DNA of 64,000 nucleotides from Blastomussa wellsi (taxonomy: Eukaryota; Cnidaria; Anthozoa; Scleractinia; Plerogyridae). Below the pieces are notes generated by a model that was given only the letters and a program-made list of their open reading frames with translations, was not told where the DNA came from and ran no database searches. Shown in pieces: positions 11,491 through 23,345 of the stretch. The stretch's first letter is position 1; each line of letters starts with the position of its first letter. A program made the position numbers and the translations under genes. The DNA lies in the NCBI GenBank assembly GCA_947652115.1, contig OX393565.1, forward strand, positions 26,249,734 to 26,313,733, given 5' to 3'.

Positions 11491-14054
11491 GTAACAATAG
11501 TAACAGGCCGGCTTCAGCCACAGAGTCGCCTGGAGGATTTCTAATTTTTTAACGTAAAGGCCAGGATACACAATGTGTAGTGTGGACTGGGTACAGCTTC
11601 TTATACGAGAATTGTAAATTTGAATTTACTAATTGGGTTTATATTTGTTTTAATTTTCTCACGATTAAATTTGGAATTGAATATGATGCCAAAACAATGT
11701 ATTGGAGGGGGCTAGATATACTGGAAACTTCCGATCGTCTTAAAAGGGGTTGGCGTGAAATCTAGAAGGTATATTTATCATATTGCGTGTCCAAATATTC
11801 AAGGCGCAAACAAGGCTAAACACTTCTCATCAATAAATGAAACCTAAGTCACATACAGTATATAAGTACATAGCACATTGACAAATCTCTACGGAGGGGG
11901 TTGGGGGTTGGGGTTTAACCGACGTGTTGTGATTAACATAACAAAGGGCTTCAAGGAGGGCCCTCGACGAAACTGCGAATTTAATTAAAATTGCGAATTT
12001 TACGAAAAGTTCTGAAATCTTGAAAAGAAACGTAAAATTTGTAAATTTTGCAACTGCGTTCAATCCTGGACAAAGTGTATTTATGGTGGTCATGCACTTA
12101 GCTTCATAAGCACTAAGCTTAGCTAGTTTCCAGGCACGCCATTTCAGACGAAGGAAACAAATATTTCAAATGAACACAACATGGTTATCAACTTATCGTT
12201 CTTCGGTGACTTTATGTTCTCTCCCATTCTGGAGATAAGTAAATATGATTTCCAGTGAAGTAAGTGATAACTAGAGATGTGACACACGCCTGCGTGACCG
12301 ACATTGACTAGACGAGCAGTAGTGGACCTGGTCCACTTGTAAATAATAAAGATATGTCGTTTGTTTGTTGTTGTGTATGGTTAAAAATCCCAACTGGCAG
12401 GAGGCAGACCAGTTGGCTATTTACAAGGCGTGACCGCGGATTTGAACTCGGGGCTACCACAAGACACACTGAAAAATTCCGGATTACAACTTCATCTCCC
12501 TAAACCACTTGGCCACGCTGCAAGACATTACATTTACAGAGTATTTGTCTGTTAATACTCTCTCCTCCGCAGAGGCCTCTTTCATTTTCGGGAAGGGGAA
12601 TAGGGAGAGATGAAAAGAAAGCGCGGGAAATCGCTTCGCTCTTCCCATCGTTCCCCGCACCTCCCGACTTTCATTTTCCCTTTCTCCCCCTCCCCGGAGT
12701 CTCTGCGGAGGAGAGAGCTGTTAAAATGTTTGGCCTGTCTGCTTGTCTTTCTTTACAAAGCATCAGATCTGTTACAGATAAAATCTAATCAATGCTGCAA
12801 TCCCAAAAAATAATTCTAAGGATTTAAGGATTTATACGGAGCTGTTGTTAGCTTGAGAAAAATTGACATTTCTTTTCGTGCGCTCGATTTTAGTATATGA
12901 CTCTGAAGATTCTACACTGATGACGTAGCTCAGCAGTGACCCGTGGAGCGTCGCTGATAGGTTGTTAGCTGCGCGCGAAAAAATGCGGAAAGGCGCATAT
13001 TTGTACCCAGTCCCCTGCTCATTTAGAACATGGCTAATTTGAACGAGACATTCAAATTGCCCTGTTATCTGATCCCCAACGTCGGGCAGCTCCTGGGGCG
13101 AGTGTAAAACCGCAGACCGCTAGCCGGAATATGAGATTGGGTCACCTGTGGGGTTACCTGCAGTGGTTCATTGATAACCAGGGACTGAAGAATCAACATC
13201 GCCAGGGAAGCGTGTTAAGAAATCAAATAACAAGGAAGTCGTACTTGCAATGACTGTGTTGTGCTCAACAGTTTTGCAAGTTACAAAGGTTACCATGATG
13301 GCCATTTTATCCGTATTCTCTGCGTAATATTCCTTGGCGCCCAAGGGCGACCTAAAACACAGCTAACTAAACTCCTCTGAAGCCCGCAGTGGCTATGGTA
13401 AGATAAAGTAACTACTTAATCTTGCGATAATTGTTACAGTATATAGAGGGTTTAACGGTGCGAACAATTATGTGAATCTTTCAATCTTTGTTTGTCTTCG
13501 TTATCACTTGCTTGCCCCAGTCATCAGCCGGATCGGCATTCAGAAAAGAGACGAAAAATGCATTGAATTGATCCAAGATAGTATAAACTATGAACTAGTT
13601 CATATTCTCTTGGCTAGTCAGACTCACTTGTTTCTGTTTCTCGTTTATTTAGCTATTTCTCAAACTTGAACTGGTCAAAACTGAAAAAATGGATGACAAT
13701 ATTGCACAATTTTTCTTGTATCTGCTCTCTAAAATAGAGACAAAGAAATAAAATAGCATCCTTTTGTTTCAGCTGCCTTCCAACTAAGCCAGACTGAAGT
13801 TAGATTCTGGAATCGCGAATTATAGATTGAAATTTGAATGCCTTCTGATTGTGGAAAATTTTAAAGTTTCAACGAACATGAGGACTTTTTCTAGAACAGA
13901 AAAAGTGTTAAGCGCGCGCTGGGAATGAAACAATTGTTACGAAACCTTGTGTTTCAGGTGCACGCGGATTGACTCGGTTTGGACACAAAATTGCTCTACC
14001 TAAAATAGTGGTACGAGATAGGAGAAACATTAAAACTGCGCTTGGCGTGAATTT
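11491..14054. other. Intergenic region between SIRT2 and the unrecognised gene
   Basis: No coding exon was supported. It holds one tRNA-derived SINE (12379-12522) and otherwise single-copy-looking sequence. The last few hundred bases should contain the promoter of the downstream gene, but no clear TATA box stands out. Confidence 0.6.
12379..12522 (-). mobile_element. tRNA-derived SINE, minus strand
   Basis: Read on the minus strand it opens GCAGCGTGGCCAAGTGGTTT, an A-box-like tRNA head, has GAGTTCAAATC as B box, and ends with CCAACTGG...CCAGTTGGGATT, a short hairpin tail. The length, about 145 bp, and this order fit a tRNA-type SINE. It differs from the 56426 family. Confidence 0.75.
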
Positions 14055-17000
14055 ATGAATATGGAGGTGAGAACTTATTGCTTAGAGCTTTTATATTTGT
14101 ATTCCTTTCCTTTTTGACAACATTTTCGAGGTAAACCAACCACTGATGGAAACCATGGCTTCAGGTTTATTTTTCAGTTGTAAATTCCTCACACCAAATT
14201 AGTTTTCCTCACAATTTTGGTTGGTTCTTACACGGGACATCCAAATTTACACCCGATTAACAAATTTTATTGACATAAGCCGTTAAGTGCAGGTAATTCA
14301 TTTGAAGATCTGTTAGTGGTGAAGATAAAACAAAACATTTAGTTCTTTTAAGAAGCTGTTGTGCTTCGTTTGCGGCAAGTGAAATATTTAATACCCCATT
14401 GTCAAACTCAATTTGAAACATTAATGCTTTGCAGTTCTTTTTGTCAATAAATATACCATAATAAAATGCCTCGGTGTGCTGATATATGAAATTTCTCTTC
14501 GAGCCCAAATACGTACGGAGGCGGAATCTAAAACTAACAATTACATCTGTTGAACTTATTTCTTTATACAGTCAACCAACCAAACAGAAGAAAGCATCAC
14601 CGCCGAGCAATGTGTCTCCACTTTAAGCGAACAAAGAGATCATCAAGAATCGTTCCAACAGAAACGTGGGACAGAGTTTTTTAACAATGTACAGTTACGT
14701 TGTAAGAACGTTTTAGAAAGAGTTCAAGTTATCAAACAGTCTATTCAAGGTATTGTCGAGGATAAAGATTCAGTGGATTCAACTGAAGAGAGTAATCCAC
14801 TCGTTGGCGCTTCTCCGGGGTGGAAAAATATTGCACATAGGCAAATGTCTTCTGGGTTGGATCCGCAGGAACAAGGACACAAAATAAAGGCTCGAGTTGA
14901 AAGGATCGCGGAACTTGTACAATCGACTAAGCAAAAAGTAAGTTGATGAATCAAAGAACCTAGGCCATATTGGGGGGGGGGGGGTACTCGCAGTATACAT
15001 GCCGGGGAGATCCACCGCATTTCTTTGGGCTGAAAATTTACACGTTCGGTTTATTGCTGGTCAAGAGATCTATCACGTATTTCTTTATATCTTAAAAGCC
15101 TTTAAAACATTGCGTATTTTTTGGGTCACATCTCCGAGCGAAATTTTTGTTGCGATGGGGGGGATCAGAAAAATATTCATTTAATTGAATTTTAAGCAAC
15201 GTGCAAAATCATGCACTAGCCGAAGAGTCTGTTCGATTGAATAATTAAGTCTCGTATTTTTGGGGGTAGTTTTTGTGTCTAAAATTTCGGGCTCGTGTAC
15301 AGGGTTCATTTTTTTTTTTTGGTTTGCGATATGAAGTTACGTCGGATTTGACAACATGAACCACAAATTAAATTTTTTTTAATTGTCTCAAGCTCTTGTT
15401 TCTACATTTAGGCTGAATTTGCGACTTCTAAGAAACCATCCCCCCAAGATAGCACAGATAGCTTCAACGAAGAGAAAAAGCTACAAGTACAGGAACCCGT
15501 CAAAGAGACAATGATTGATACGCAGATAGCAAGCAAGACACTTGAGTGCAGTCGTGAGATTGTTGCAGAAACGGCGGTATTCACTTTAGCTCATGCAAAC
15601 CGGAAGAATCTTAAAACACTGAGCAATGGTTACTCTGTTTGTGGCTATGTGAAAGTAAAACCCTGTTCCAAAGAGCTTTTCACAAAAAGCAAAGATCCTT
15701 ACAGAGAAATAGCAAAAAGTCTTGTCCAGGATTTGTTTGCTCGCATTGGTTGCTACGAAAGTTTTGTCCGACGGGCCAGCTGGGCAGACGAGCCGCCGAG
15801 CAGTTCAAAGGATATGGATACTATTTTAATGGCTTACAGCTTCCCTGATCCATACGAGAAGGTGCAATAATAAAACAACAACAAGCTTTACCCCCCTTTG
15901 GGCACATAGAAATATCTTAAAAAAATTATGTATTAATGGAAGTCGTGGCCTGGCTACCTGAAAGAACTAGAGAGTTTTTTGTAATAGAAAGGGCAGGCAG
16001 CCGGGTTAAATGGAATGTTTCACTGAATTTTTTCTAAGATCATGAATATTCGTATATCAAACAACACGAAAACAATGTTGAAGCCCAAGCTAAACCAAGC
16101 AAACTCCCTTCTCACTGAATTATGTGTGTGTTATAGAGCTTGATTGGAAGGTCATAATTTTCAACTGAAAGCCAGGGCACAGGTTATGTGACATGGCAAG
16201 ATACCTGTTTCGTTAGTGTTCAAAATGTTCAGTAATTAATTATCCTTCTGACTGACGGATAAAGCACAATGTTTTTCCTTCTACTTATGCCCTCTGACGT
16301 TAGGCATTTATATGCGGAAAGGAGTACGTTTGTGTTGGTCGCGACGGTGTCTCTGAGGAAAATATTTAAGCATTGATAAAAAGGTAACAAAATGAAGGAC
16401 AAGCTTACGTTTTCCGTATAACGTCATGTTTAACCTCTTCATTGTTCTATCAACAGTTCACAATCACAAAACAAGACAATAGCGAACAAAACACTGCTGG
16501 GGAAGCAAAGGCTGACAAGATACCTCCTATCGTTCTCAAGACCGTGGAGGCTAAGACAGAAGAGACTGGGGCGGAGACTTTAGCTTATCCTACAAACCAG
16601 TCAAAGACGACACTTTCATCACGTGGTATTCGACCACGAAAAAGAATTTCATTGAAGCGTGGTCAGAGGAAGTGGGCTGGGTTAAATGTCTTAAAGAAGC
16701 GAAGGGAATCATTTGTAGTTCGGAAGGAGGGAGCTAAAAACATCAGGACAAGAAAGGTGCTGACTTTGCAAAAATCAACAAATGAAACAGGAAGCTGCAG
16801 TAAAGGTATCATGGCTTTCATGTTTTGCCGAGAAGGGACCAAAACTCTTATTGTTAGAATCTAGCTTATTAAAATTGATACTTAGATTATCTATGTTTAT
16901 CTAATCTAACATTGCGACTTCTGTCTTTTCAGTGGAATCCGAATTGTTTGCCAACAGCGCATGTCAAGCTATGGATGAACGCTGGCAAACTGCAGTGAAC

Positions 17001-19493
17001 GAAGATAAGCTAACACCTCTGAAAGAGTTCATTGTGCTAGGAGGTAATGCTACATTATAGTTGTATAGTGTGCTCTCACTAGAATGTTTATATAAATTTA
17101 ATTTCTTTAATTGCGTGTTTTAGAAGCCAAAACTAAAGAGGGCGAGGATATTGTCGTTTTAAATCCATCGAAGATACCAAGTAAAAGAGATTTTCCAGGA
17201 AGGAAAGAATACAACCAAATAATGGAGTGTCTATTCTTGTAAGTTTGATTTGAATATTTCCCGTTTAGATGTAACGATGTTATGTTACTTTACATAAGAG
17301 GCTTAGCAATTCTGTAGAAACAGTTAAAAAAAGATCCAAGGTCCTTCCTTTCCCGTCATTTAAGAAAGACGAGAAAGTACCTGAATGCTGACGTCACATG
17401 AAGATGTATGTACAGGTGAGTGAAAGATAAACTTTGCTTAACCCCTGTTCAAAATTGTTTCACTTTTTCAGGTACGTTCGGAAGTTCACTGAAGAAGAAG
17501 TGAAAACTGAAAAGTTTGTTGTCACAATCCATGCTGTCACACACAGGAGAAGTCGGCTGCGATCCCGTAAATGGGCCACTGAATTTTACAAGTTTTTAAA
17601 AGACCGGTAAAGTGTTACTTTGGTAGCTTAACGCGTAATAATGTAGACTACGAGCAGTCCCTTTTTTTCTTAGTCCGTCGAGTGCGAAGCGAAAAAATGG
17701 CCGCACAAAACCTGGGAGACGCGTGGGCGCGTCTCCCAGGTTTCGCGCCGACATTTTTACTAGTAACTTAAAACTGAAATGCGCCGAGGTGATAATCGAT
17801 AAGGGAATACAAACGAATTACCTGACCAAGTTCCATTTCAAGTGACTATCTCCATCCGAGTAGCTAGACCAGTAAACTGCGAAAGACACTCACTTGGCCT
17901 GGAGAACACATCAAGACTCACGCTATCCCCAACTCAAACCAAACAGAGTTAAAAACGAGAAAGCATGGCTGATAGTGCGTGAAAAAGTAGACTTTGCGAG
18001 ACACACGACAAAAAACGATAGAATGTAACATGCTGAATGTAACATGCTGAATGGATCGGAGGAAACAAAAACAAAAACCGATAGAACAGGATTGCAACCG
18101 TACGTGACAGCTGTTTCGTCCTTTTTGTCCCATAACCTGATAGCTTGATCGTATTAGTCAAGTTTTCATCCCTCTTATATTTACTGTTTTGTACCTTCAC
18201 AGCTATCAAAACAGACTCGCCCGTTGTGTGTTCTACAAGCCCTCTTTTAAACTGAGAGCATTGGTGATACTTTCACGGCCGTTCGTTTCGTGAGTATTGG
18301 AACTCAACACATTGCTAATTGTACATGTACACTCGGTGCCCATCCTCGAATTCAAACTTTGTGGTTACCTGCACAGACTGACTCAACTACTGAACAATTG
18401 GTTGACTGACAGCCTGACTGAATGACCGACCTAGCGACTGACTGACAGCCTGACTGACTGACCGACCTAGTGACCGACCGACTGACTGACAAATTGAATA
18501 TCTGCCTGCCTACTTTCCTGCCCGCCGGATTCACCAAAGGACCGACAAACATACTGACTGACTGGTTGACTTGACCGACCGACCGACCAACTGACTGACT
18601 GACCATGACTGACTGACTAACTGACTGACTAGCTGACTGACTTACTGACTGACTGACTGATTGACTGACTGATTGACAGACTGACTGACTGACCGACCGA
18701 CCGACTGACTGGTCATGACTGACTAACTGACTGATTGACTGTCTGACTGACAGACGGACAGACAGTGTGACTTACTGACTGGGTGGCTGGCGTAAACTAG
18801 ACGACTGATTGACTAAATGGACAGTCAAGAGAGTTCAACATATCTATTCATAAATGTGACATTAATTAATTAAATTATTTCGTGGCAGAAACTGCATGAG
18901 GGAAAAGACTTTCATCGTGAAAAGTCACCGAGACTTTGCCAAAGCACAAGGTGAGGATCCTGACATAAGGGAAGAAACACGTACCCAGATCTCTCACGGA
19001 CAAGCGAAAGGGAGATCGTGAGTGAGACCTGGGTACGAGATTAGCATAATGCTGTAATCTTCACTGCAGTGCTGTCCTATCTATATCAGAGGTTGAAAAG
19101 GAAAATATTCTGACAATTTTATTAAAGCCTTAGTTATAAACGAGAAAACCGTTAACATGATTTTCCATCAATAACAATCAAAAAACAACAAACAAAGCAG
19201 GTCCCGGTTGTTCAAAGGTTGAAATAAAACTTGATGAATCACTATCCAGTTCATAACGCAGCTTGTTTTGTCAATTCTTATCCACTGGATAGTTTATCCA
19301 GTGGATAACGTTATACTGACCCTTTGAACAACTCGACCCCGCAGAACTGTGTGTAAACTTTGATTTTAACATATTATTATCTATTATAGAATATGTTGTA
19401 CACTGCAAACGCCACCTAGATTTCATTCAATTATCAATATAATTATTATTTTCCTCACTAGGTCTACTAGAAGCTGGTCCAGTCACTGAGTAG
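14055..19493 (+). CDS. Unrecognised 543-residue protein, nine exons
   Basis: I do not recognise the family. Exons: 14055-14066, 14572-14937, 15412-15861, 16457-16805, 16933-17043, 17124-17238, 17472-17606, 18889-18950, 19462-19493. All use GT-AG and join in phase to 543 residues. The first coding exon (MNME) is the least certain. Residues about 1-126 are polar and Gln/Glu-rich with probable helices. About 127-276 contains CGYVKVKPC and DLFARIGCYESF. About 300-390 is strongly basic (RPRKRISLKRGQRKW, LKKRRESFVVRKEG), suggesting nuclear or nucleic-acid binding. About 430-535 (RDFPGRKEYNQIMECLFL, FVVTIHAVTHRRSRLRSRK, ATEFYKFL) is the most domain-like. No signal peptide or membrane segment is seen. 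An AATAAA at 19615 supports the 3' end. The consistent exon phases argue for a real gene; the function is unknown. Confidence 0.75.
17709..17742. repeat. GC-rich hairpin in intron 7 of the unrecognised gene
   Basis: AACCTGGGAGACGCG and its exact reverse complement are separated by TGGG, making a 15-bp stem with a 4-base loop. Flanking CGAGTGCGAAGCG-like sequence suggests a small repeat element. Confidence 0.8.
18365..18790. repeat. (GACT/GACC)n tetranucleotide satellite
   Basis: Over 400 bp of TGACTGAC and CGACCGAC repeats with interruptions, inside intron 7 of the unrecognised gene. Apparent Ser/Val/Gln-rich reading frames on the minus strand are by-products of the repeat. Confidence 0.95.
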
Positions 19494-19614
19494 AAAACAA
19501 CAACAACCAACGAATTACTTCTGCAACTGAGATTTAATCGATGCCATTATGTCTTAATTATTTAATCACAGACATCAGTGCATATATACGCATTGTTACT
19601 TGGCTTAAAATTAA

Positions 19615-19620
19615 AATAAA
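19615..19620 (+). terminator. Poly(A) signal AATAAA of the unrecognised gene
   Basis: AATAAA lies 122 bp after the stop codon at 19491-19493 and is followed by a T/GT-rich stretch typical of a downstream cleavage element. Confidence 0.7.
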
Positions 19621-19839
19621 GAATATTTGTTTTTGCTACTGAGCCTGTGTTTAATTGTCTTGCCTTGCCTTCATGCCAATACCTAACAATACATCCCAGA
19701 GCGCGCGCATATCCGCCGCAAATCAATAGTCATCTCAAGACAAATAAATGTTTAATTTCACCGTTATAAAATGCCCCCGATTTGACCGTAAATAATTATT
19801 AGCATAATTCACCGCAATCAACGCCAAAATATCACCTGC

Positions 19840-19846
19840 TTTATAA
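19840..19846 (+). promoter_or_regulatory. TATA box of the PAN-like pseudogene
   Basis: TTTATAA lies about 60 bp upstream of the ATG at 19901. The spacing allows transcription to start near 19870. A second AT-rich candidate, TTATAAAATG, lies near 19764. Confidence 0.45.
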
Positions 19847-19900
19847 CACGAGCGTTATCCTGACTTGACTGACAAACGAGCGAGAACTAATCTAGCCAAA

Positions 19901-20230
19901 ATGAATCAGCTCTGTTCTAATTTGATGATCTTACATCTAGCTTTCAGTTGCGAGTGCGATGCAAAAAAAATCAAATAAGACAGTTCTGGAGTGAATTACG
20001 CACATTTTGCCACGAGACCATTTCGAAAGTTGACTTCTCTTGTCTTGGCTTCGCTTGAGGTGTCCTCGCCCAGTCAATGTGCTTTACAATACCTCAGTAA
20101 TAAACACTGTAACTCGGTGAACTTTGGGGTAACTTCTACAGCTCATGGGAAACACAAGTGTGAGCTTGTAAGTGCTGACATGTTCGTCCAACCGGACAAT
20201 TTTGGCGTTAGCGGAGTTTCACTATTATAA
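19901..20230 (+). pseudogene. Broken 5' part of a secreted PAN/apple-like domain protein
   Basis: From ATG 19901 a hydrophobic leader (NLMILHLAFSCEC) runs into a stop at 19976-19978, just after a run of eight A. The same frame then continues to 20230 with SSPSQCALQYLSNKHCNSVNF, GKHKCEL and FVQPDNF, a spacing of Cys residues like PAN/apple domains. One expected Cys appears as Tyr (ALQYLS). The in-frame stop, the lost Cys and the early end suggest a decayed gene fragment that kept its promoter. A splice or sequencing explanation for the stop cannot be excluded. The PAN assignment is by pattern only. Confidence 0.5.
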
Positions 20231-20572
20231 CATTAAGGTAGAAAAAAAAAAGCGAATTGAGAAATACACTTCGATACACTTTGACCCGTTCAGCCACACT
20301 TGAAATCACTGGGGTTTAATTTTAGTTCTGACTATTCGACGTTTTATTAAAATGGCATCCTTTTAATCTGGAAGAAGAATTTCTTTATCTTCTTTTCATG
20401 TTAAAATTGCAATTCGGGAAAATTTAACTGAATTTTGCATTTCAGACATCTTCCCCTGGTAATGCGCCCGAGCAGGGGTACTCCCAGATATGGGAGTACC
20501 TATATTGTGATAATAGGTATTTAGGTTGTAATGGAGGAACGCTTTTAACCCGGGGGAACCCACTTGCTACGG

Positions 20573-20965
20573 AATTCTGTCTTTTTCTAAAATGGTAACT
20601 GTAGATCCGAAGACCACAAGTAATATACCAGTTGAAAGGTATTGTTTGCGGCATGTCAAAAATCACCACAACAGACATACAAGATGTCACAGTCTCCAAA
20701 ATGAAAAACGTTCAAAAATACCTTATTCCTTGTATTTACTGGTATAACCCTACACAGTAGCTTAATTTGCAGTTATTGGTGTGTGGGTTTTTATCAGATA
20801 TTCACTTGGCCATAAAAAAGTAACAGACAAAAGTTGCAAAATATGAGGGGGTGGTTAATCAAGTCTGATATAGGAGGGGGTATGATTTTGTGCTTCCAAA
20901 ATGCAGATATTTTTGGTGTCCAAATTTCTTACAAATTGACTACCGGTAAATATTAAGCTTAAAAT
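20573..20965. repeat. Dispersed repeat, copy B
   Basis: Matches 2797-3205 over almost its full length, with small indels, in the same orientation. No shared protein frame. Confidence 0.85.
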
Positions 20966-21462
20966 AGTATTTTGTGCCATAGGGCACTATCAGGACATAA
21001 TGCGATTTAGATCATAACTAAAAGCCTAATTACAAGGTATAAGCAAAAATCTCTAAAACTCTATTGGGTAGAACGGAATCTAAGCTTTGCAAAATTAATT
21101 ATTTTCAAAATAATACAGGTAGATAACAGTTTAGCAGAAGGCAACTGCAGGTTACAGTTACACTTCAACGCTAACTACAATTTTGATCCACAACAAAACA
21201 ACAGGTAGTGATTACAAAATATTTTCACAAGCTGATTATTGAGACCAGAGTAGCTAGTGACACACGCTCAAGTATCCGGTGGAACTCCAGCAGTCATCGG
21301 CTTGTTTTGAAACCATTGCAATCCTGGAAATAATCCTATCAAATCCTACAAGCCTTACTATGTTTATGATAAAGTAAAACCCCTTAAAAAGGGCAATTGA
21401 AAATGAAGCAAACACATGAAATCAAAACCCTGAGTTAGGTAAGTTTCCATCTTTCTTGTTCT

Positions 21463-22374
21463 TTAATTTCCTTGTGCTCCTTCAACAACTTTTAAAATCT
21501 CCTTGCATAGGTAATACTCTGGATCCACCAAGTTTTCAATCAAATGAAAGTGGTCTATTCCTGGTAAGGACAGGAAAGACGTCTGCACACCATGGCTTTT
21601 CAGGATCTCAGCAAATTCCTCAGACTGTCGAATAAACTCTGGCGAACCATGTTCCTCAAGCACAAACTTAACAGGACAGCGAATTGTTGGTGACGTCTTC
21701 ACCAGGATCCTTTGAGGACTGACTCTGGCAGCAGATTCTTCGTCCAGTTTTAATGCATCATTTATATAGGTGCCAACCAAAGGTATTAAATCAAAAACTC
21801 CAGAGATAAGAAACATACCATGAACTGCTTGGGGAACTGAGGAATCCTCGCTCCAATCAGCAACCATCATCATTGCGCACAAATGCGCTCCGGAACAATG
21901 GCCACTCAGAAACAGTTTTGATTTTGGAAATTTGTTAGCTGTGTACTTCACTGCAGCTCGGATTTCAGCCACAATCTGCTGCAAGCTGGCTTCTGGTGCT
22001 AGGTTGTGGCCCACAATTGCAGCAATAAACCCAGCTTGTGTCCAGAAATTACTAACAAGGCTATACATCTCCCTGCTGCCATCTTGCCAGTATCCTCCAT
22101 GAAAGTACAGCAGGACGGGCGCAATACTGTCTTCGTATTTGTACCCAGCAGGAGTATCACCACCAGTGATTGCCGCAGGATAAAATATATCCATTTTGGC
22201 CTCCTTCTCACCATAGCATATGCCTAGTTCACCATTTGAACCTTGCCTTGTGGTTTCGCTATACTTGGCACACAACTTCTCATGATGTTCCACTATGTGT
22301 GCGGGATTCATACGCTTGTTCCACCGACTGGGAGAATAATACTGCTCCCGCCACTCCCTTGATTTTCCTTCCAT
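21463..22374 (-). CDS. AFMID: Kynurenine-formamidase-like alpha/beta hydrolase, copy 1 (Cys at nucleophile site)
   Basis: AFMID hydrolyses N-formyl-kynurenine in tryptophan breakdown toward NAD. This 303-residue frame has family landmarks: YYSPSRWNKR near the start, MDIFYP, the oxyanion HGGYW (about residues 92-96), the nucleophile elbow, SGVFDLIPLVGTYIND, SPEFIRQSEEFAEIL, and catalytic His in GIDHFHLIENLV. Two active-site changes are visible: the elbow reads GHCSGAHL where the family has GHSAGAHL (Ser to Cys, codon TGT), and the Asp expected before SPEF is Gly (EEHGSPEF). It is uninterrupted, with no internal intron. The start MEGK matches copies 2 and 3; the frame stays open a little farther upstream. 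It could be a redesigned hydrolase or an inactive relative with an intact frame. Confidence 0.88.
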   Translation of the reverse strand: MEGKSREWREQYYSPSRWNKRMNPAHIVEHHEKLCAKYSETTRQGSNGELGICYGEKEAKMDIFYPAAITGGDTPAGYKYEDSIAPVLLYFHGGYWQDGSREMYSLVSNFWTQAGFIAAIVGHNLAPEASLQQIVAEIRAAVKYTANKFPKSKLFLSGHCSGAHLCAMMMVADWSEDSSVPQAVHGMFLISGVFDLIPLVGTYINDALKLDEESAARVSPQRILVKTSPTIRCPVKFVLEEHGSPEFIRQSEEFAEILKSHGVQTSFLSLPGIDHFHLIENLVDPEYYLCKEILKVVEGAQGN

Positions 22375-22765
22375 TCCTTTTCTTTCCTTTTCTGGGTATC
22401 TACTGTTGACAGATTAATCCACCCAACTTTAACAAGAATGCAATAAGCTACCACTGCCTTGTGCTCCTTTACCAGTCCCTATTTTGATTAAAAGCAACAA
22501 CAGGTGCAATGTATTTAGATGTACCGTAATTATCCCAATAAACGCCACAGCGTTTATTAAATTTTTGGCACTTAAGATGCGGCATTTTATTCGGTATATT
22601 ACAGTAGGCCATTTGAAATTTCAATATTATTTTATTCTTACAACAACTATTTATCTATGAAAAACATTTTGTATCAGCCAATGAAAAGCTAGATCTTTCG
22701 GTTAAGGTGACTCCATAATTATTCCGAGCAAACGAGTCATTGATAAAGATGACATGATCAGTTAT

Positions 22766-23345
22766 TTCGACAGGATACGAAGCCATGACCTCCCAGATTA
22801 CAGGTAGGCGCTCTAACCAAGCTACTTGGTGAGCTAAGGCCATTTACTACGTTCATATATGACACACATCCTGCATACTGCAAGGATCAGCAATGTTGAA
22901 GCAACATGTGTGTGATAAATAGGATAGATGGTACATTTTCAGCTCAGTGAATAAATGATAAAAATGAAATGATCAGTAAAGAAATGAATGTGGGACAAAG
23001 AAAAATTTCTGAGTCGCCGACAGGATTAGAACCCATGACCTCCCAGATTACTGGTCGGGCGCTCTAACCAACTGAGCTATGAGAACTTTGGTGAGCTAAG
23101 GCATTTACTGGGTTCATAAAGGACACATGTCCTGCATACTGCTAGGATCAGTAATGTCAAAGCAATTTGTGTGATAAATTTGATAGATGGTGAATTTTCA
23201 GCTCGGTAAACAAATGATAAAGATGAGATGAACAGCTATGACTCGAGCGTGGGACAAAGAGAAATTCTGAGTTGCTGACAGGATTTGAACCCTTCACCTC
23301 CCAGATTACTGGTCAGGTGCTCTAACCAACTGAGCTACAAGAACT
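22766..23345 (-). repeat. Tandem array with three tRNA-like heads
   Basis: Three related units contain tRNA-like sequence on the minus strand (22766-22828, 23014-23094, 23273-23345), separated by homologous spacers (CATACTGC.AGGATCAG.AATGT). The best copy reads TAGCTCAGTTGGTTAGAGC (A box) ... GGGTTCAAATCC (B box), with AGT in the anticodon position. Anticodon and acceptor stems do not pair fully, so these are probably tRNA-derived SINE sequences rather than working tRNA genes. The oldest unit, at 22766, is clearly degraded. Confidence 0.75.

Larger units (their letters stand above)
19621..21462. other. Intergenic region: PAN-like pseudogene, dispersed repeat, AFMID copy 1 downstream flank
   Basis: Contains the broken PAN-like gene start (19840-20230) and the second copy of the dispersed repeat (20573-20965). 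About 21310-21462 is also found downstream of AFMID copy 2 (about 28790-28923). Nothing else coding is supported. Confidence 0.6.

Noticed and set aside
13472..13669. 65-residue frame as an upstream exon of the unrecognised gene
   Set aside because: There is no splice donor in phase and the sequence is not like the exon that follows; the MNME exon at 14055 fits better.
16442..16864. Stand-alone 140-residue gene
   Set aside because: The frame is exon 4 of the unrecognised gene plus flanking intron; acceptor and donor fit at 16457 and 16805.
18352..18606. Minus-strand Ser/Val/Gln-rich reading frame
   Set aside because: It is a translation of the GACT repeat in an intron, without start context or splice sites.
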